DNA of 62,536 nucleotides from JAJZMY01 sp964604635. Its GTDB lineage: Archaea > Micrarchaeota > Micrarchaeia > Micrarchaeales > Micrarchaeaceae. Below, in pieces: positions 8,896 through 17,941 of this stretch. Below the pieces are notes generated by a model. That model was given only the letters and a program-made list of their open reading frames with translations, did no database searches and was not told where the DNA came from. The stretch is from NCBI GenBank assembly GCA_964604635.1, contig CAZRZO010000003.1, positions 1 through 62,536 of the forward strand. The letters are read 5' to 3'. The position numbers were made by a program, and so were the translations under genes. Numbering within the stretch: position 1 is the stretch's first letter; each line of letters opens with the position of its first letter.

Positions 8896-9588
8896 ATGAA
8901 TATTACTGTTGTTCTTGTTGAATCAAAATATCAAATTAATTTAGGCTATATTGCAAGAACAATGAAGAATTTTGGATTGTCAAAAATTTATTTATTAAAT
9001 CCAAAATGTAAATTTAATGGATCTAATGCAATTAAGTATTCAAAACATGCGCATGAATTATTAGAACACGCAATAATTATTAATGATTTAAAAAACATTA
9101 AAAGAAAAAACTTTGTAATAGGAACAACTGGTATTTGGACAAAAACAAGTCAATCTTTTTTTAATGTGAATAATTTAGATAAAGTTAATAAAAATATAAG
9201 AAAAAATAAAATAAAAAATATTTGCCTACTTATTGGGAGAGATAATACTGGTTTAACAAAAGAAGAATTAAGATCTTGTGATATAAGTATTTTTATTTCT
9301 ACAAATAAAAAATATCCTATTCTAAATATTTCACATGCATTAGCAATAATTTTATATGAATTAACAAAACAAGATATTGAAAAGGAATATAATTTTAAAG
9401 ATTTATATGCTAATCAAAAACAAGTATTAAATACAATTAATTTATTTTATAGTTTTATAAAAGATATAAAACATATTAGGGATAAAAAAACAATTGCAAT
9501 GGTTTTTGAGCATATTTTAGAAAGAGCTAATCCATCAAAAAATGAATTAAATGCTTTGAATATTGCGTTCCATAAAAATAAAAAATAA
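8896..9588 (+). CDS. TrmJ/SpoU-family tRNA 2'-O-methyltransferase
   Basis: SPOUT-class RNA methyltransferase, likely modifying nucleotide 32 of tRNA like TrmJ. It shows NITVVLVESKYQINLGYIARTMKNFG (motif 1 with N-x-G-A-R), LIGRDNTGLTKEEL (motif 2) and LNISHALAIILYEL (motif 3) making the knotted SAM site. ATG 8896 is preferred because TGAT lies 4 nt upstream; ATGs at 8887 and 8890 are in frame. It is convergent with the glycosyltransferase gene, with only 2 bases between stops. Confidence 0.9.
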   Translation: MNITVVLVESKYQINLGYIARTMKNFGLSKIYLLNPKCKFNGSNAIKYSKHAHELLEHAIIINDLKNIKRKNFVIGTTGIWTKTSQSFFNVNNLDKVNKNIRKNKIKNICLLIGRDNTGLTKEELRSCDISIFISTNKKYPILNISHALAIILYELTKQDIEKEYNFKDLYANQKQVLNTINLFYSFIKDIKHIRDKKTIAMVFEHILERANPSKNELNALNIAFHKNKK

Positions 9589-9590
9589 AT

Positions 9591-10526
9591 TTATTTATTT
9601 TCCATTCTTTCCAACTTTCTTTTAATACTCATTAATAAATCAATTATAAGTCCTGTAATTATAAATAATACTCCAATTGTTAAAAAGAGAAAAGCTGTTA
9701 AAGCTCTTCCTGCTAATGTGAATTCATTTGTTGATATAAAAGAAATAATTACTTGAATACTAAAAAAGATTCCAATAACTATAAATATAATACCTGTTCC
9801 AGCGAATAATAGCAATGGATTGTAATCTCTTGCAAATCTTATAATATGAATTCCAACACCAATACCATATAAAAATTTTGATTTTGCTAATTTTGATTTT
9901 CCTGAATCTCTTTTATAATATTTTATTTGAACTTCTTTTATTTTATAGCCTTTTTTAGCAAGTTCAATTGCAAAGAATCCAATACCTGCTCTATAAGGAT
10001 TAATGTTTTTAATATTGTCAAATGCTTTTTTTCTTATAACAAATAAACCTGTTAATACATCATGTATTTTTATTCTAAATATTATACTATAAAGAAAAGA
10101 TAATGCAGTATTTCCAAACTTTAAATAAAAGTTCATTGATTCTTTCTGTAATCCATTGAGTCTATTTCCGAGTACAAAATCTGCATCATTATTTTTAATT
10201 AATTTAATCCCTTTTTTAATACCATCCAAATCATGAGTTCCATCAGCATCAATACTTGCTAAAATGTCTCCATGTGCATATCTTAAACCTTTTATTATTG
10301 CTGCTTCCACTCCTTTTTTTTCTTGTTCTAATATTGTAACTTTTGTTTTTATTAATTTTTTTAAATATTTTTTACTACTCATATTTACTATGATTATTTC
10401 AATATTATTTCCAAGAAGTTTTCTTAAATTAATTATTATTTTGAATAATGTTTCTTCTTCAATATTTGGAATTATAATACTTATTTTATATTTTTTATTG
10501 ATATTTTTTTTCTTTTTAATATTCAT
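9591..10526 (-). CDS. Dolichol-phosphate-mannose-synthase-like glycosyltransferase with two C-terminal membrane helices
   Basis: GT2 enzyme that probably charges a polyprenyl phosphate with a sugar for protein glycosylation. The GT-A core starts at about residue 17 (ISIIIPNIEEE), with the metal-binding IDADGTHDLD near 95, GNRLNG near 123, and DVLTGLFVIRKKAF. Two membrane segments at about 240-262 and 275-298 resemble archaeal DPMS. The usual N-terminal PxYNE is altered to PNIEEE. Substrate is unknown. A tRNA-Gly gene lies 26 bases upstream on the same strand. Confidence 0.88.
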   Translation of the reverse strand: MNIKKKKNINKKYKISIIIPNIEEETLFKIIINLRKLLGNNIEIIIVNMSSKKYLKKLIKTKVTILEQEKKGVEAAIIKGLRYAHGDILASIDADGTHDLDGIKKGIKLIKNNDADFVLGNRLNGLQKESMNFYLKFGNTALSFLYSIIFRIKIHDVLTGLFVIRKKAFDNIKNINPYRAGIGFFAIELAKKGYKIKEVQIKYYKRDSGKSKLAKSKFLYGIGVGIHIIRFARDYNPLLLFAGTGIIFIVIGIFFSIQVIISFISTNEFTLAGRALTAFLFLTIGVLFIITGLIIDLLMSIKRKLERMENK

Positions 10527-10552
10527 TTTATCTATTTATAATTATTTAAACT

Positions 10553-10625
10553 TGCGAGAACCGGGATTCGAACCCGAGCTGCGGCCTTGGCAAGGCCGCG
10601 TCCTACCAGACTAGACTATACTCGC
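10553..10625 (-). tRNA. tRNA-Gly (GCC)
   Basis: A complete cloverleaf without intron, 73 nt including discriminator A. Acceptor GCGAGTA pairs with TTCTCGC (one T-T mismatch at 6-67). The D stem is GTCT/GGAC. Anticodon stem CGGCC/GGCCG encloses TTGCCAA, anticodon GCC. The T arm TCGGG-TTCGAAT-CCCGG is complete. Confidence 0.93.
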
Positions 10626-10689
10626 ATTTATTATATCTCTATTAAATTATTTTATTAATTATTGCTTTATTTATTATTAAAATAAAAAT

Positions 10690-10801
10690 TGCCACAGGTC
10701 GGATTTGAACCGACGACATCCCGGTTTCTGTCTGAAACTTTATTAAGTTTTTGTCAAAATAATTACTTCAGCCGGACGCTCTCCCACTGAGCTACTGCAG
10801 C
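10690..10801 (-). tRNA. tRNA-Phe (GAA) with 40-nt intron
   Basis: Acceptor GCTGCAG pairs with CTGTGGC, discriminator A. The D stem is GCTC/GAGC, anticodon stem TCCGG/CCGGG, loop CTGAAG-A with anticodon GAA, and T arm GTCGG-TTCAAAT-CCGAC. A 40-nt intron (10726-10765) sits at the canonical 37/38 position. Its 3' end can fold as a bulge-helix-bulge with a 3-nt bulge AAA next to the anticodon stem and helix CTG/CAG. The mature tRNA is 72 nt. Confidence 0.92.
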
Positions 10802-10910
10802 AAATAAAATTAAAAATCAAATAAAAAAGATAAATAATTTAACTTATAAAAGTATTTAATTATTCTTATTTGAAAATCATTTTAAATTTTAACATTTATA
10901 AATAATAAAT

Positions 10911-12464
10911 ATGCTGAAAAATCAAAATTATTATTCTTTAATTAATATGGAACTTGTAGAGCAAAGAGATTATCAAACAAATATAATAAATAATATTTTA
11001 GATAAAAATTCTTTAGTTGTTCTTCCAACAGGTCTTGGTAAAACAATAATAGCATTATTTGCAATTTCTAATTGTTTATTTAATAATAAAAAAGCATTGT
11101 TTTTAGCTCCAACAAGACCATTGGCAGAGCAGCATTATAATTCAGCAATAAAATTTTTAAAACTTAATAAAGATAATAAATCTGAAATAGTTTTAATAAC
11201 TGGGATGTTAAATGCATTAAAAAGATCTGAAATAGAAAATAATGCAAAATTAATTGTTGCAACACCCCAAACAATTGCAAATGATTTGAAATCAAATAAA
11301 TTTTCTTTAGATGATTTTGGATTAATTATTTTTGATGAATGCCATAAAGCTATTGGTAAATATGCTTATATTTATATTGCAAATGAAGCAAAATTAAAAA
11401 ATATACATATAATTGGTTTAACTGCGTCTCCAGGAAGTGACAAAAAAAGATTACAAAAACTTATAAATTCTTTTGAAATAAAAACTATTGAAGTAAGAAT
11501 TTCAACTGATTATGATGTTTACAAATATGTAATGGATAAAAAAATTACAATTATAAAAGTTGAGAAAACTAAACCAATAAATGAAATAACATTATTATTA
11601 AAACCAATTATTGAAGAGCATTTGTTTAAATTAAGACGATATGGTTTTTGTTATTATAAAAAATTTGAAATAATTCCAAAAGCAAGATTATTAGAAATTG
11701 GTAAGTTGATTAGTAATATAGAAGCAGAAAATTATAAATTCATTGTTCTATTTGAATATATTTATATTTTAAATTTAATACATGCTTATGATCTAGTTTC
11801 AATAGAAGGTTTATTTGCATTTTATGCTTATTTTGAGAAACTAAAAAACAAAAAACAGAAAGGTAAAGCAGTATTAAATATTTTAAATAATAAAAATATT
11901 ATAATTGCAAAAAGTATTGCAAAAAAAGCTCTTGAAAGTGGATTAGAACATAAAAAAATGTTTAAAATTCTTGAATTATTAAAAACAAAGTTTCTTAATC
12001 AAACAATAATTATTTTTGCACAATATAGATCAACAATAGCAAAGCTTGTTGAAATTTTAAATAAAAGTAATATTCCATCAAAAGCATTTGTTGGAAAAAA
12101 AGAAGGTATTACACATATAATTCAAAAAAATACAATAGATGAATTTAGAAAAGGTTCTTTCAAAGTTCTTGTTGCAACATCAATTGGTGAAGAAGGATTA
12201 GATATTCCAAGTGTTGATACTGTTATATTTTATGAACCAGTTCCAAATGAAATAAGAAATATTCAAAGAAGAGGTAGAGCTGGAAGGATTAAATCAAGTG
12301 AAATAATAATATTAGTAACAAAAGACACAAAAGATGAAATATATTTGAATGTTTCTAAATTTAAAGAAATAAAAATGCAAAAAATATTATTAGAAATAAA
12401 AAATGAATTAATGCTGAAAAGCAACTTAAATGAAGAATTTGGTCAACAAAAATTATTCAAATAA
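10911..12464 (+). CDS. Hef/FANCM-like SF2 helicase lacking the nuclease domain
   Basis: ATP-dependent branched-DNA helicase related to archaeal Hef (FANCM/MPH1 group). It has the Q-motif RDYQ, Walker A LPTGLGKT, motif Ia APTRPLAEQH, motif II DECH, motif III GLTASPG, a helical insert (about residues 200-330), motif V VATSIGEEGLDIP and motif VI QRRGRAGR. It ends at 517 residues, right after the helicase core; euryarchaeal Hef carries an XPF-like nuclease and HhH domain after this point. The start could also be ATG 10947 (MELVEQRDYQ). No Shine-Dalgarno is seen, so the message may be leaderless. Confidence 0.92.
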   Translation: MLKNQNYYSLINMELVEQRDYQTNIINNILDKNSLVVLPTGLGKTIIALFAISNCLFNNKKALFLAPTRPLAEQHYNSAIKFLKLNKDNKSEIVLITGMLNALKRSEIENNAKLIVATPQTIANDLKSNKFSLDDFGLIIFDECHKAIGKYAYIYIANEAKLKNIHIIGLTASPGSDKKRLQKLINSFEIKTIEVRISTDYDVYKYVMDKKITIIKVEKTKPINEITLLLKPIIEEHLFKLRRYGFCYYKKFEIIPKARLLEIGKLISNIEAENYKFIVLFEYIYILNLIHAYDLVSIEGLFAFYAYFEKLKNKKQKGKAVLNILNNKNIIIAKSIAKKALESGLEHKKMFKILELLKTKFLNQTIIIFAQYRSTIAKLVEILNKSNIPSKAFVGKKEGITHIIQKNTIDEFRKGSFKVLVATSIGEEGLDIPSVDTVIFYEPVPNEIRNIQRRGRAGRIKSSEIIILVTKDTKDEIYLNVSKFKEIKMQKILLEIKNELMLKSNLNEEFGQQKLFK

Positions 12465-12552
12465 TTTTATTTATTATTTAATAATTAAACTATAGCCTTA
12501 TATTTATTTTTTTATTTTAATAATTATTTATTTAATTAATTAATAGATTATT

Positions 12553-13935
12553 ATGATTTCAATAAATATATTATTTATTTTCTTTTCTGGACTTGTTTTT
12601 CTAGGATTTATTTTAAATTCATTATTTAGCAAAATTAAAATTGCAGGAATTTTACCATTAATGATAATTGGTTTGTTAATAGGGCCTATTTTTAAAATTA
12701 TTCCAGTAAACAAAACTAGTATAATTATGGAATTAACTCCATTAATTACTGCATTAGCATTATCTTTTATTTTATTTGATGTTGGATTAAATCTAAATTT
12801 TGAAAAATTAAAGAATGTATTATTAAATGCAACAAAATTTACTTTTATAACAGTAATAATCACTGGTTTAGCTTGTTCTGTTGCTGGTATACTTATATCT
12901 TTTTTTGTTTTTCATTGGAGTCTTATTATTTCTTTTATGTTTGGATTTGCAATAGCAGGACCTGGTACAATAATTGTTCCTATTTTAGCAAGAATAAGTA
13001 AAATTACAGAAGATTTAAAAACAATATTAATTTATGAAGCAGTTGGAACATCTATTGTTACATTAATTATACCTTTAATTCTATCTAAATTTTTATGTGC
13101 ACCAGCAACTGTGTGTAATACTACTACGAGTTTAAGTGCAATTTCAATGCTTGTATTTAATACAATTATAACTTCATCTGCATTAGCAATTGTATTAGCA
13201 TTATTCTGGTTGTTTATTCTTAATAAATTTAAAGAATACAGTAAAGAATACATGTGGATGTTAACAATGACAATAGTACTTGCTACTTATGGTATTTCTC
13301 AATCATTAGGTTTTAATGGTGTAATAACTGTATTTATTTTTGGTTTAGTATTTGCAAATATAGGAACTGGATTAGATCCAAATTCACAATTTTTCAAGTA
13401 TTTTTCATTACCTCATGATATTGCACATATAAGGAGTTATCAAAAAGAAATAGTTTTTTTTGTAAGTACTTTCTTCTTCTTGTATCTTGGTATGTTATTT
13501 GAAATTCCAAGTTCATATTCTTTAATAGGTATAATGGCAATTATTGGTGTTATTGTTTCTCTTATAATTCTTGGTGTTAGATATTTATTTACTCCTTTGT
13601 TGAAAAATTATTTATCAATAGAAAAAGAACCAAATAAAGTAGAACATAATTTTATTAATTTTGATATTGCAAGAGGTTTATCACCAGCAATAATTGCAAC
13701 AATCCCACTTTCTTTAGGTCTAAATGTTCCAGGATTTGTTGATCAAATATTCTTTATTATATTAATAACTAATATAATTTCAACACTAGGTATATTTTTT
13801 ACTTATAAAGAGGATAAGTTAAAAATTAAATCAACAGTATCTATTAATACTGATAATAATATTAAAAATAATTCAATTTCTGATTCTACGAATACTGATA
13901 ATTCAAATAATAAGGAAATAGTTAAAAAAGAATAA
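12553..13935 (+). CDS. Cation/proton antiporter-like membrane protein (CPA superfamily) with altered ion site
   Basis: A protein of 460 residues with about 12 to 13 membrane segments and a Ser/Asn/Thr-rich cytosolic tail. The pattern ILFDVGLNLNFEKL (CPA N-terminal repeat), IAGPGTIIVPIL and the GFNGVITVFIFGLVFANIG repeat fits the CPA1/CPA2 antiporter fold. The pair of acidic or Asn-Asp residues normally found in the unwound ion-binding helix is replaced: the segment reads YEAVGTSIV (residues 161-169) where CPA1 has ES..ND and CPA2 has DD. Transport activity or ion choice is therefore uncertain. AGAT lies 4 nt upstream of the ATG. Confidence 0.75.
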   Translation: MISINILFIFFSGLVFLGFILNSLFSKIKIAGILPLMIIGLLIGPIFKIIPVNKTSIIMELTPLITALALSFILFDVGLNLNFEKLKNVLLNATKFTFITVIITGLACSVAGILISFFVFHWSLIISFMFGFAIAGPGTIIVPILARISKITEDLKTILIYEAVGTSIVTLIIPLILSKFLCAPATVCNTTTSLSAISMLVFNTIITSSALAIVLALFWLFILNKFKEYSKEYMWMLTMTIVLATYGISQSLGFNGVITVFIFGLVFANIGTGLDPNSQFFKYFSLPHDIAHIRSYQKEIVFFVSTFFFLYLGMLFEIPSSYSLIGIMAIIGVIVSLIILGVRYLFTPLLKNYLSIEKEPNKVEHNFINFDIARGLSPAIIATIPLSLGLNVPGFVDQIFFIILITNIISTLGIFFTYKEDKLKIKSTVSINTDNNIKNNSISDSTNTDNSNNKEIVKKE

Positions 13936-13953
13936 AAATAAAAAAATAAATTT

Positions 13954-14328
13954 TTATTTTTGCTGTTGTTTTTTTGATTTTATTATTTTTACTTTTTTAG
14001 GAGTTAATAATAATTTTTGTTCATCAATTCTTGCAATATCTCCATCAATCTTATTAACATATTCTTTTAATGAATTTATCATATTTTTTAATGTATTTGG
14101 TCTTTTGGATAATTCAAATATATTTAAAAGAATAATATTTTTCTTTTTCAATTCATTTTCAATAAGAGCAATATCAGATTCCTGCTGTAATGCAATTGGT
14201 TTTATGTAAAAATCAGCAGGTTCATTAAGCATATCTACATTACTCATTTCTGCGGATTGCATATATTCCTCAATATCTAATTCTTTATTAACACCTAATG
14301 CTTTTCCAAGCTTATCAAATACTCTCAT
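13954..14328 (-). CDS. sepF: SepF, FtsZ membrane anchor
   Basis: Archaeal SepF tethers FtsZ to the membrane at the division site. It has an N-terminal amphipathic membrane-targeting helix (MRVFDKLGKALG), a linker, then the SepF core with DFYIKPIALQQESDIALIE, NIILLNIFELSKRP and GDIARIDEQKLLLTP, 124 residues in all. ATG 14328 is chosen because GTGAT is 3 nt upstream; an upstream in-frame TTG would include that site. It is convergent with the antiporter gene. A PRC-barrel gene at 34.0 kb may be another division factor. Confidence 0.93.
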   Translation of the reverse strand: MRVFDKLGKALGVNKELDIEEYMQSAEMSNVDMLNEPADFYIKPIALQQESDIALIENELKKKNIILLNIFELSKRPNTLKNMINSLKEYVNKIDGDIARIDEQKLLLTPKKVKIIKSKKQQQK

Positions 14329-14462
14329 CTTATCACTCGTCGTCAATTTAGTTTTTTTATTATTAATTTAAATATAATTTTTTAATATTTATATTTCTAT
14401 CTATTTATTTTAATTTTCTATACTTAATTATAAAAATCAATATTTTAATACTTTTTGTAAAA

Positions 14463-15266
14463 TTAATATTTGTGGAATTTAATATTTTCATCAATAAATT
14501 CTGCAATTTTTATTAATTGATCTGGACTAAGTTTGAAGGTTTTAATATCTTTATATTCTGAATTTTCTATTATTTCTTTTGCTTGTTCTTTTGTTATATT
14601 TAATTTTTTAATTGAATCAATAAATGCATTTCTTATTTTTTTATTTTTATGCATCATTAATAATGAAATTAATTTTAATTTATGTTCATTAATATTGTTT
14701 TTGAATTCTAAATATATAATTGTTGAGTTGATTTTTGGTCTTGGGTAGAAATTATTACGATTTATTTGCTTTAAAATCTTAATTTTAAATTGTAAATAAG
14801 AAAAAACACTTAATTTAGAATATTTTTTTGAATTAGGTTTTGCAGCCATATGTTCTACAAATTCTTTTTGTAAACAAAGTACTGCACTTATTTCTAATTT
14901 TGCTAGCAATGTTAATATTTTACTTGATAAACTATAAGGGATATTTGATATCAATATATTATAATTAATAAATTCTGATTCATCTACTTTAAATATGTCA
15001 TTGTTTATTAATTTTAATTTTTTGTCTTCATCATATTTATTTTTTAATAATTCATATAATTTTTTGTCTTTTTCAATTAATATTACTTTATTTGAAAATT
15101 TAACTAATTCTTCTGTAAGAATACCCAAACCAGGTCCAATTTCAATAACATTTTTATTTTTTCCAAAACTAGCTTCAAATTCAGCAATATGTTTATTTAT
15201 TAAGAAATTTTGTCCTAATTTTTTATTTATTCGTATTTTTTTTATTATTTCTCTATAATTCGTCAT
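14463..15266 (-). CDS. ksgA: 16S rRNA adenine dimethyltransferase RsmA/KsgA
   Basis: Dimethylates two adjacent adenines in the 3' helix of 16S rRNA, a late step of small-subunit assembly. It has KKLGQNFLINK, the SAM motif VIEIGPGLGILTEEL, the acidic IEKD, NNDIF and the catalytic NIPYSLSS near residue 107. The C-terminal helical domain brings it to 267 residues, normal for the family. AGGTAATTA precedes the ATG. It is the second of three minus-strand genes (pilus ATPase, ksgA, sepF), separated by about 70-130 nt. Confidence 0.95.
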   Translation of the reverse strand: MTNYREIIKKIRINKKLGQNFLINKHIAEFEASFGKNKNVIEIGPGLGILTEELVKFSNKVILIEKDKKLYELLKNKYDEDKKLKLINNDIFKVDESEFINYNILISNIPYSLSSKILTLLAKLEISAVLCLQKEFVEHMAAKPNSKKYSKLSVFSYLQFKIKILKQINRNNFYPRPKINSTIIYLEFKNNINEHKLKLISLLMMHKNKKIRNAFIDSIKKLNITKEQAKEIIENSEYKDIKTFKLSPDQLIKIAEFIDENIKFHKY

Positions 15267-15333
15267 TAATTACCTTTATTTATATTTATTTACATTTGTT
15301 TTTTGTCAATATTAATAAATTACTAGTTTATGT

Positions 15334-16626
15334 TTAATCAATTAATTTTAAATCAATTAATGTTTGCTTAGGATTTTTATAATATTTTTTTACGATTGCA
15401 TTTATTTCAATTATATCTGTTTTTCCAAGCTGGTTCATTCTTTCTAGTATTTTTGCACGTATATTTTCTTCATTCATTATATATTTAGCTGGAATACCGA
15501 CTATTTTTGATAACAAATCTCTGTAAGTAATACTTGGACTAATGTCTGTTTCTTGCTGTGTTTTAAAGTCATAAGAATAAAGATCTGATAATAATACTTT
15601 ATTATTTTCTATTCCAGAAATTTCTGAGATTTGGCTAATTTTTCTTACTGGTTTTCCTTTTACATAAATTTGTGAAATTATTATTAATGCATCAATAATT
15701 GGGATAATATCAATAGGAACATCCATTGGTTTATGTACTAATCTATTTATCATATCTCTTGTTGTTGATGCATGGATTGTCCCCATAACAATTTTTCCAA
15801 CATTCATTGCAGTAATCATATCATTTGCTTCCTCTCCTCTTATTTCTCCAATTATCATTGTGTCTGGTCTCATTCTCAAACTATTTTTTACAAGATCTTC
15901 TAATTTTAAAGTGTTATTAGTTTCTAAATTAACACAATTTTCTTGTGTTTTTGTATTTAATTCATATGTTTCTTCCATTGTTATTACTCTTTGTTCAGGT
16001 CTAAAAAAAGAAAACATTGCATTTAAAAGAGTTGTTTTTCCAGCAGCAGGCATTCCACCAATTAAAATATTAGCTGGTCTTACTCTAAATCCATCAATAT
16101 AAAGCCATAATCTAGCAGCAATTTTATAAGATAATTCATTTAAATTAATAAGATCAATAATACTAAAAACATGTTTTTTAAAATTTCTTATTGTTATATT
16201 ATAACCCATAGGTGATGCAATAATATTTGCTCTGCTTCCATTTGGTATATGTACATCAAGAACATTACCTTTTGCTGTTTCATTTGTTTGATATAATTTT
16301 AATTTTGCTACAAATTTATTTAATTCTTCAATTGTATTTAATTTAACATCTATTTTTCTTTCACCAGTTTTTGAATCATATACAAAAATATTTTCAGTAT
16401 TATTAATCATTATATCTTCTATATTTTCATCATCTAGCAATTTAGAAACAGGATTTAGATTATCAATATCTTCTAAAATTTCTTGTATTGTTATTTCACT
16501 AATACTTGGATCAGTGTTTTTTGCTATTATTTTAATTAATTTTAATTTCTCTTTAGTATCAATATTAATGAATTTTCCTTCTAATTCTGAAAGAATTATA
16601 TTTTCAATATATTTTATTTCCCCCAT
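15334..16626 (-). CDS. Type II/IV secretion (archaellum/pilus) assembly ATPase
   Basis: A GspE/FlaI/TadA-like hexameric ATPase that powers pilus or archaellum assembly. An N-terminal domain (1-170) with ENIFVYD and GSRANIIASP is followed by Walker A GGMPAAGKTT (about 189-198), the Asp box RVITMEETYEL, Walker B MIIGEIRGEEA and the His box GTIHAST. Length 430 is typical. The start is supported by GGT 3 nt upstream. No FlaJ/TadC-like membrane partner or pilin gene lies beside it, so its machine cannot be named. Confidence 0.9.
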   Translation of the reverse strand: MGEIKYIENIILSELEGKFINIDTKEKLKLIKIIAKNTDPSISEITIQEILEDIDNLNPVSKLLDDENIEDIMINNTENIFVYDSKTGERKIDVKLNTIEELNKFVAKLKLYQTNETAKGNVLDVHIPNGSRANIIASPMGYNITIRNFKKHVFSIIDLINLNELSYKIAARLWLYIDGFRVRPANILIGGMPAAGKTTLLNAMFSFFRPEQRVITMEETYELNTKTQENCVNLETNNTLKLEDLVKNSLRMRPDTMIIGEIRGEEANDMITAMNVGKIVMGTIHASTTRDMINRLVHKPMDVPIDIIPIIDALIIISQIYVKGKPVRKISQISEISGIENNKVLLSDLYSYDFKTQQETDISPSITYRDLLSKIVGIPAKYIMNEENIRAKILERMNQLGKTDIIEINAIVKKYYKNPKQTLIDLKLID

Positions 16627-16836
16627 TTTACCAATATTGATTTGTTTTTATTAATAATTTTATTAATAATAAATATTTATAAATTTATAAATAAATTGAA
16701 TATCAATAAAAATAGAAATAAACAAAGTTATAAAAATATTAATACTATAAATTATTATAATATTATACTAAATTAATGTTAATCCAATTTTTTATAATAT
16801 TTTTTATTTTGTTCAATAACATATTCTTGTGATCTC

Positions 16837-17403
16837 ATGAAAATAGAGCCAATTTTTAATAATGATAAAACTTTTAGTTTTATGTTAAAAGATGCAAATA
16901 ATAGTCTTGCTAATACATTAAGACGAATTGCAATAAATAGTGTGGATGTATTTGCAATAGATACAGTTACATTTTATAAAAATTCAAGTGCAATGTTCGA
17001 TGAATTTATTGCACATAGAATAGGACTTATACCTATAATTACACCAAAAAAAGGATATAATAGAAATGATGAAATTTTATTTACATTAGAAGCAATAGGT
17101 CCAAAAATAGTATATTCTTCAGAATTGAATTCAACAGACAAAAATGTAATAGTTGCAAATCAAAATATCCCAATAATAAAACTATCTGAAAATCAAGAAA
17201 TTAGATTAGATGGAAAAGCAATAATGCAATCAGCATTAAAACACGCAAAATACCAACCAGGAATTGTTACTTATGAAGAAATTAATGGATCAACATTTAA
17301 GTTTTATATAGAAGCATTTGGTCAAATACCACCAAAACAAATTATTGAAAATGCATGCAAAAAAATAACAGAAGAATTAAAAGAACTAAAAAGTAATGTA
17401 TAA
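16837..17403 (+). CDS. rpoD: RNA polymerase subunit Rpo3 (RpoD)
   Basis: The alpha-like assembly subunit of archaeal RNA polymerase, pairing with Rpo11. It has SLANTLRRIAINSVDVFAID, the dimerisation and assembly motif, and FDEFIAHRIGLIPI. The C-terminal helix (IIENACKKITEELKEL) closes the dimerisation domain. At 188 residues it lacks the ferredoxin-like iron-sulfur cysteine domain found in several archaeal Rpo3 proteins. GTGATC lies 2 nt before the ATG. It opens the conserved rpoD-L18e-L13-S9-rpoN cluster, with tRNA-Leu 13 nt downstream. Confidence 0.95.
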   Translation: MKIEPIFNNDKTFSFMLKDANNSLANTLRRIAINSVDVFAIDTVTFYKNSSAMFDEFIAHRIGLIPIITPKKGYNRNDEILFTLEAIGPKIVYSSELNSTDKNVIVANQNIPIIKLSENQEIRLDGKAIMQSALKHAKYQPGIVTYEEINGSTFKFYIEAFGQIPPKQIIENACKKITEELKELKSNV

Positions 17404-17416
17404 TATTTAAAAATAT

Positions 17417-17521
17417 GCGGGAGTGGCAGAGTTTGGTCAAATGCGCAGGACTGAGGTGCTAAAATTTGCTTAGAACTTCTGTGTCTTAGAGACTGCGTGA
17501 GTTCGAATCTCACCTCCCGCA
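17417..17521 (+). tRNA. tRNA-Leu (GAG) with 19-nt intron
   Basis: A class II tRNA. Acceptor GCGGGAG/CTCCCGC and T arm GTGAG-TTCGAAT-CTCAC are perfect, with a long variable arm (TGTCTTAGAGACTGC). Anticodon stem CAGGA/TTCTG surrounds CTGAGG-C, anticodon GAG. The intron at 17457-17475 folds as a textbook bulge-helix-bulge: bulge GGT, helix CTGA/TTAG, bulge AAC. It lies between rpoD and L18e in the ribosomal cluster. Confidence 0.94.
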
Positions 17522-17546
17522 AATAATAAATAATAAATTGATTAAT

Positions 17547-17924
17547 ATGAAATTAAATATTAAAAAAAAAATAATGTCAATTGAAAATCCAACTGTAAAG
17601 GAATGGTATATCACTATTGAGAAATCTATTGATAAAAAAGATAAAGAAAAAGACAATAAAACTAATATTAATTTATTAAAGTTATTAAATAAAAGAAAAC
17701 ATATAAAAGTAAATTTGTGGAAATTAAATAAATATTCAAAACAAGATGATAATTTAATTGTACCTGGTAAAGTATTAAGTGTTGGAAATATTGATCATAA
17801 AATAACAATATGTGCTATTGATTTTTCAGAACTAGCATTACAACGATTAAAAAAATCAGATTCAAATATTATTAAAATTGATCAAGCAATTAATAAAACA
17901 GGAAATATTAAAATTATTATTTAG
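17547..17924 (+). CDS. rpl18e: Large ribosomal subunit protein L18e
   Basis: A 50S protein. The diagnostic L18e/L15 core is VNLWKLNKYSKQDDNLIVPGKVLSVGNIDHKITICAIDFSELALQRLKK, with the conserved VPGKVL and glycine turn. The N-terminus is Lys-rich and the end is GNIKIII. The start is uncertain: ATG 17547 has TTGAT 4 nt upstream, and ATG 17574 (MSIENPTVKEW) would also fit the family. It is followed by L13 after 17 nt. Confidence 0.9.
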   Translation: MKLNIKKKIMSIENPTVKEWYITIEKSIDKKDKEKDNKTNINLLKLLNKRKHIKVNLWKLNKYSKQDDNLIVPGKVLSVGNIDHKITICAIDFSELALQRLKKSDSNIIKIDQAINKTGNIKIII

Positions 17925-17941
17925 ATTATTAATGTGTTAAT

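Noticed and set aside
10264..10614. Plus-strand open frame of 116 codons across the glycosyltransferase start and tRNA-Gly
   Set aside because: It is antisense to a clear GT2 gene and to the tRNA; its end reads through the tRNA sequence and it has no family features.
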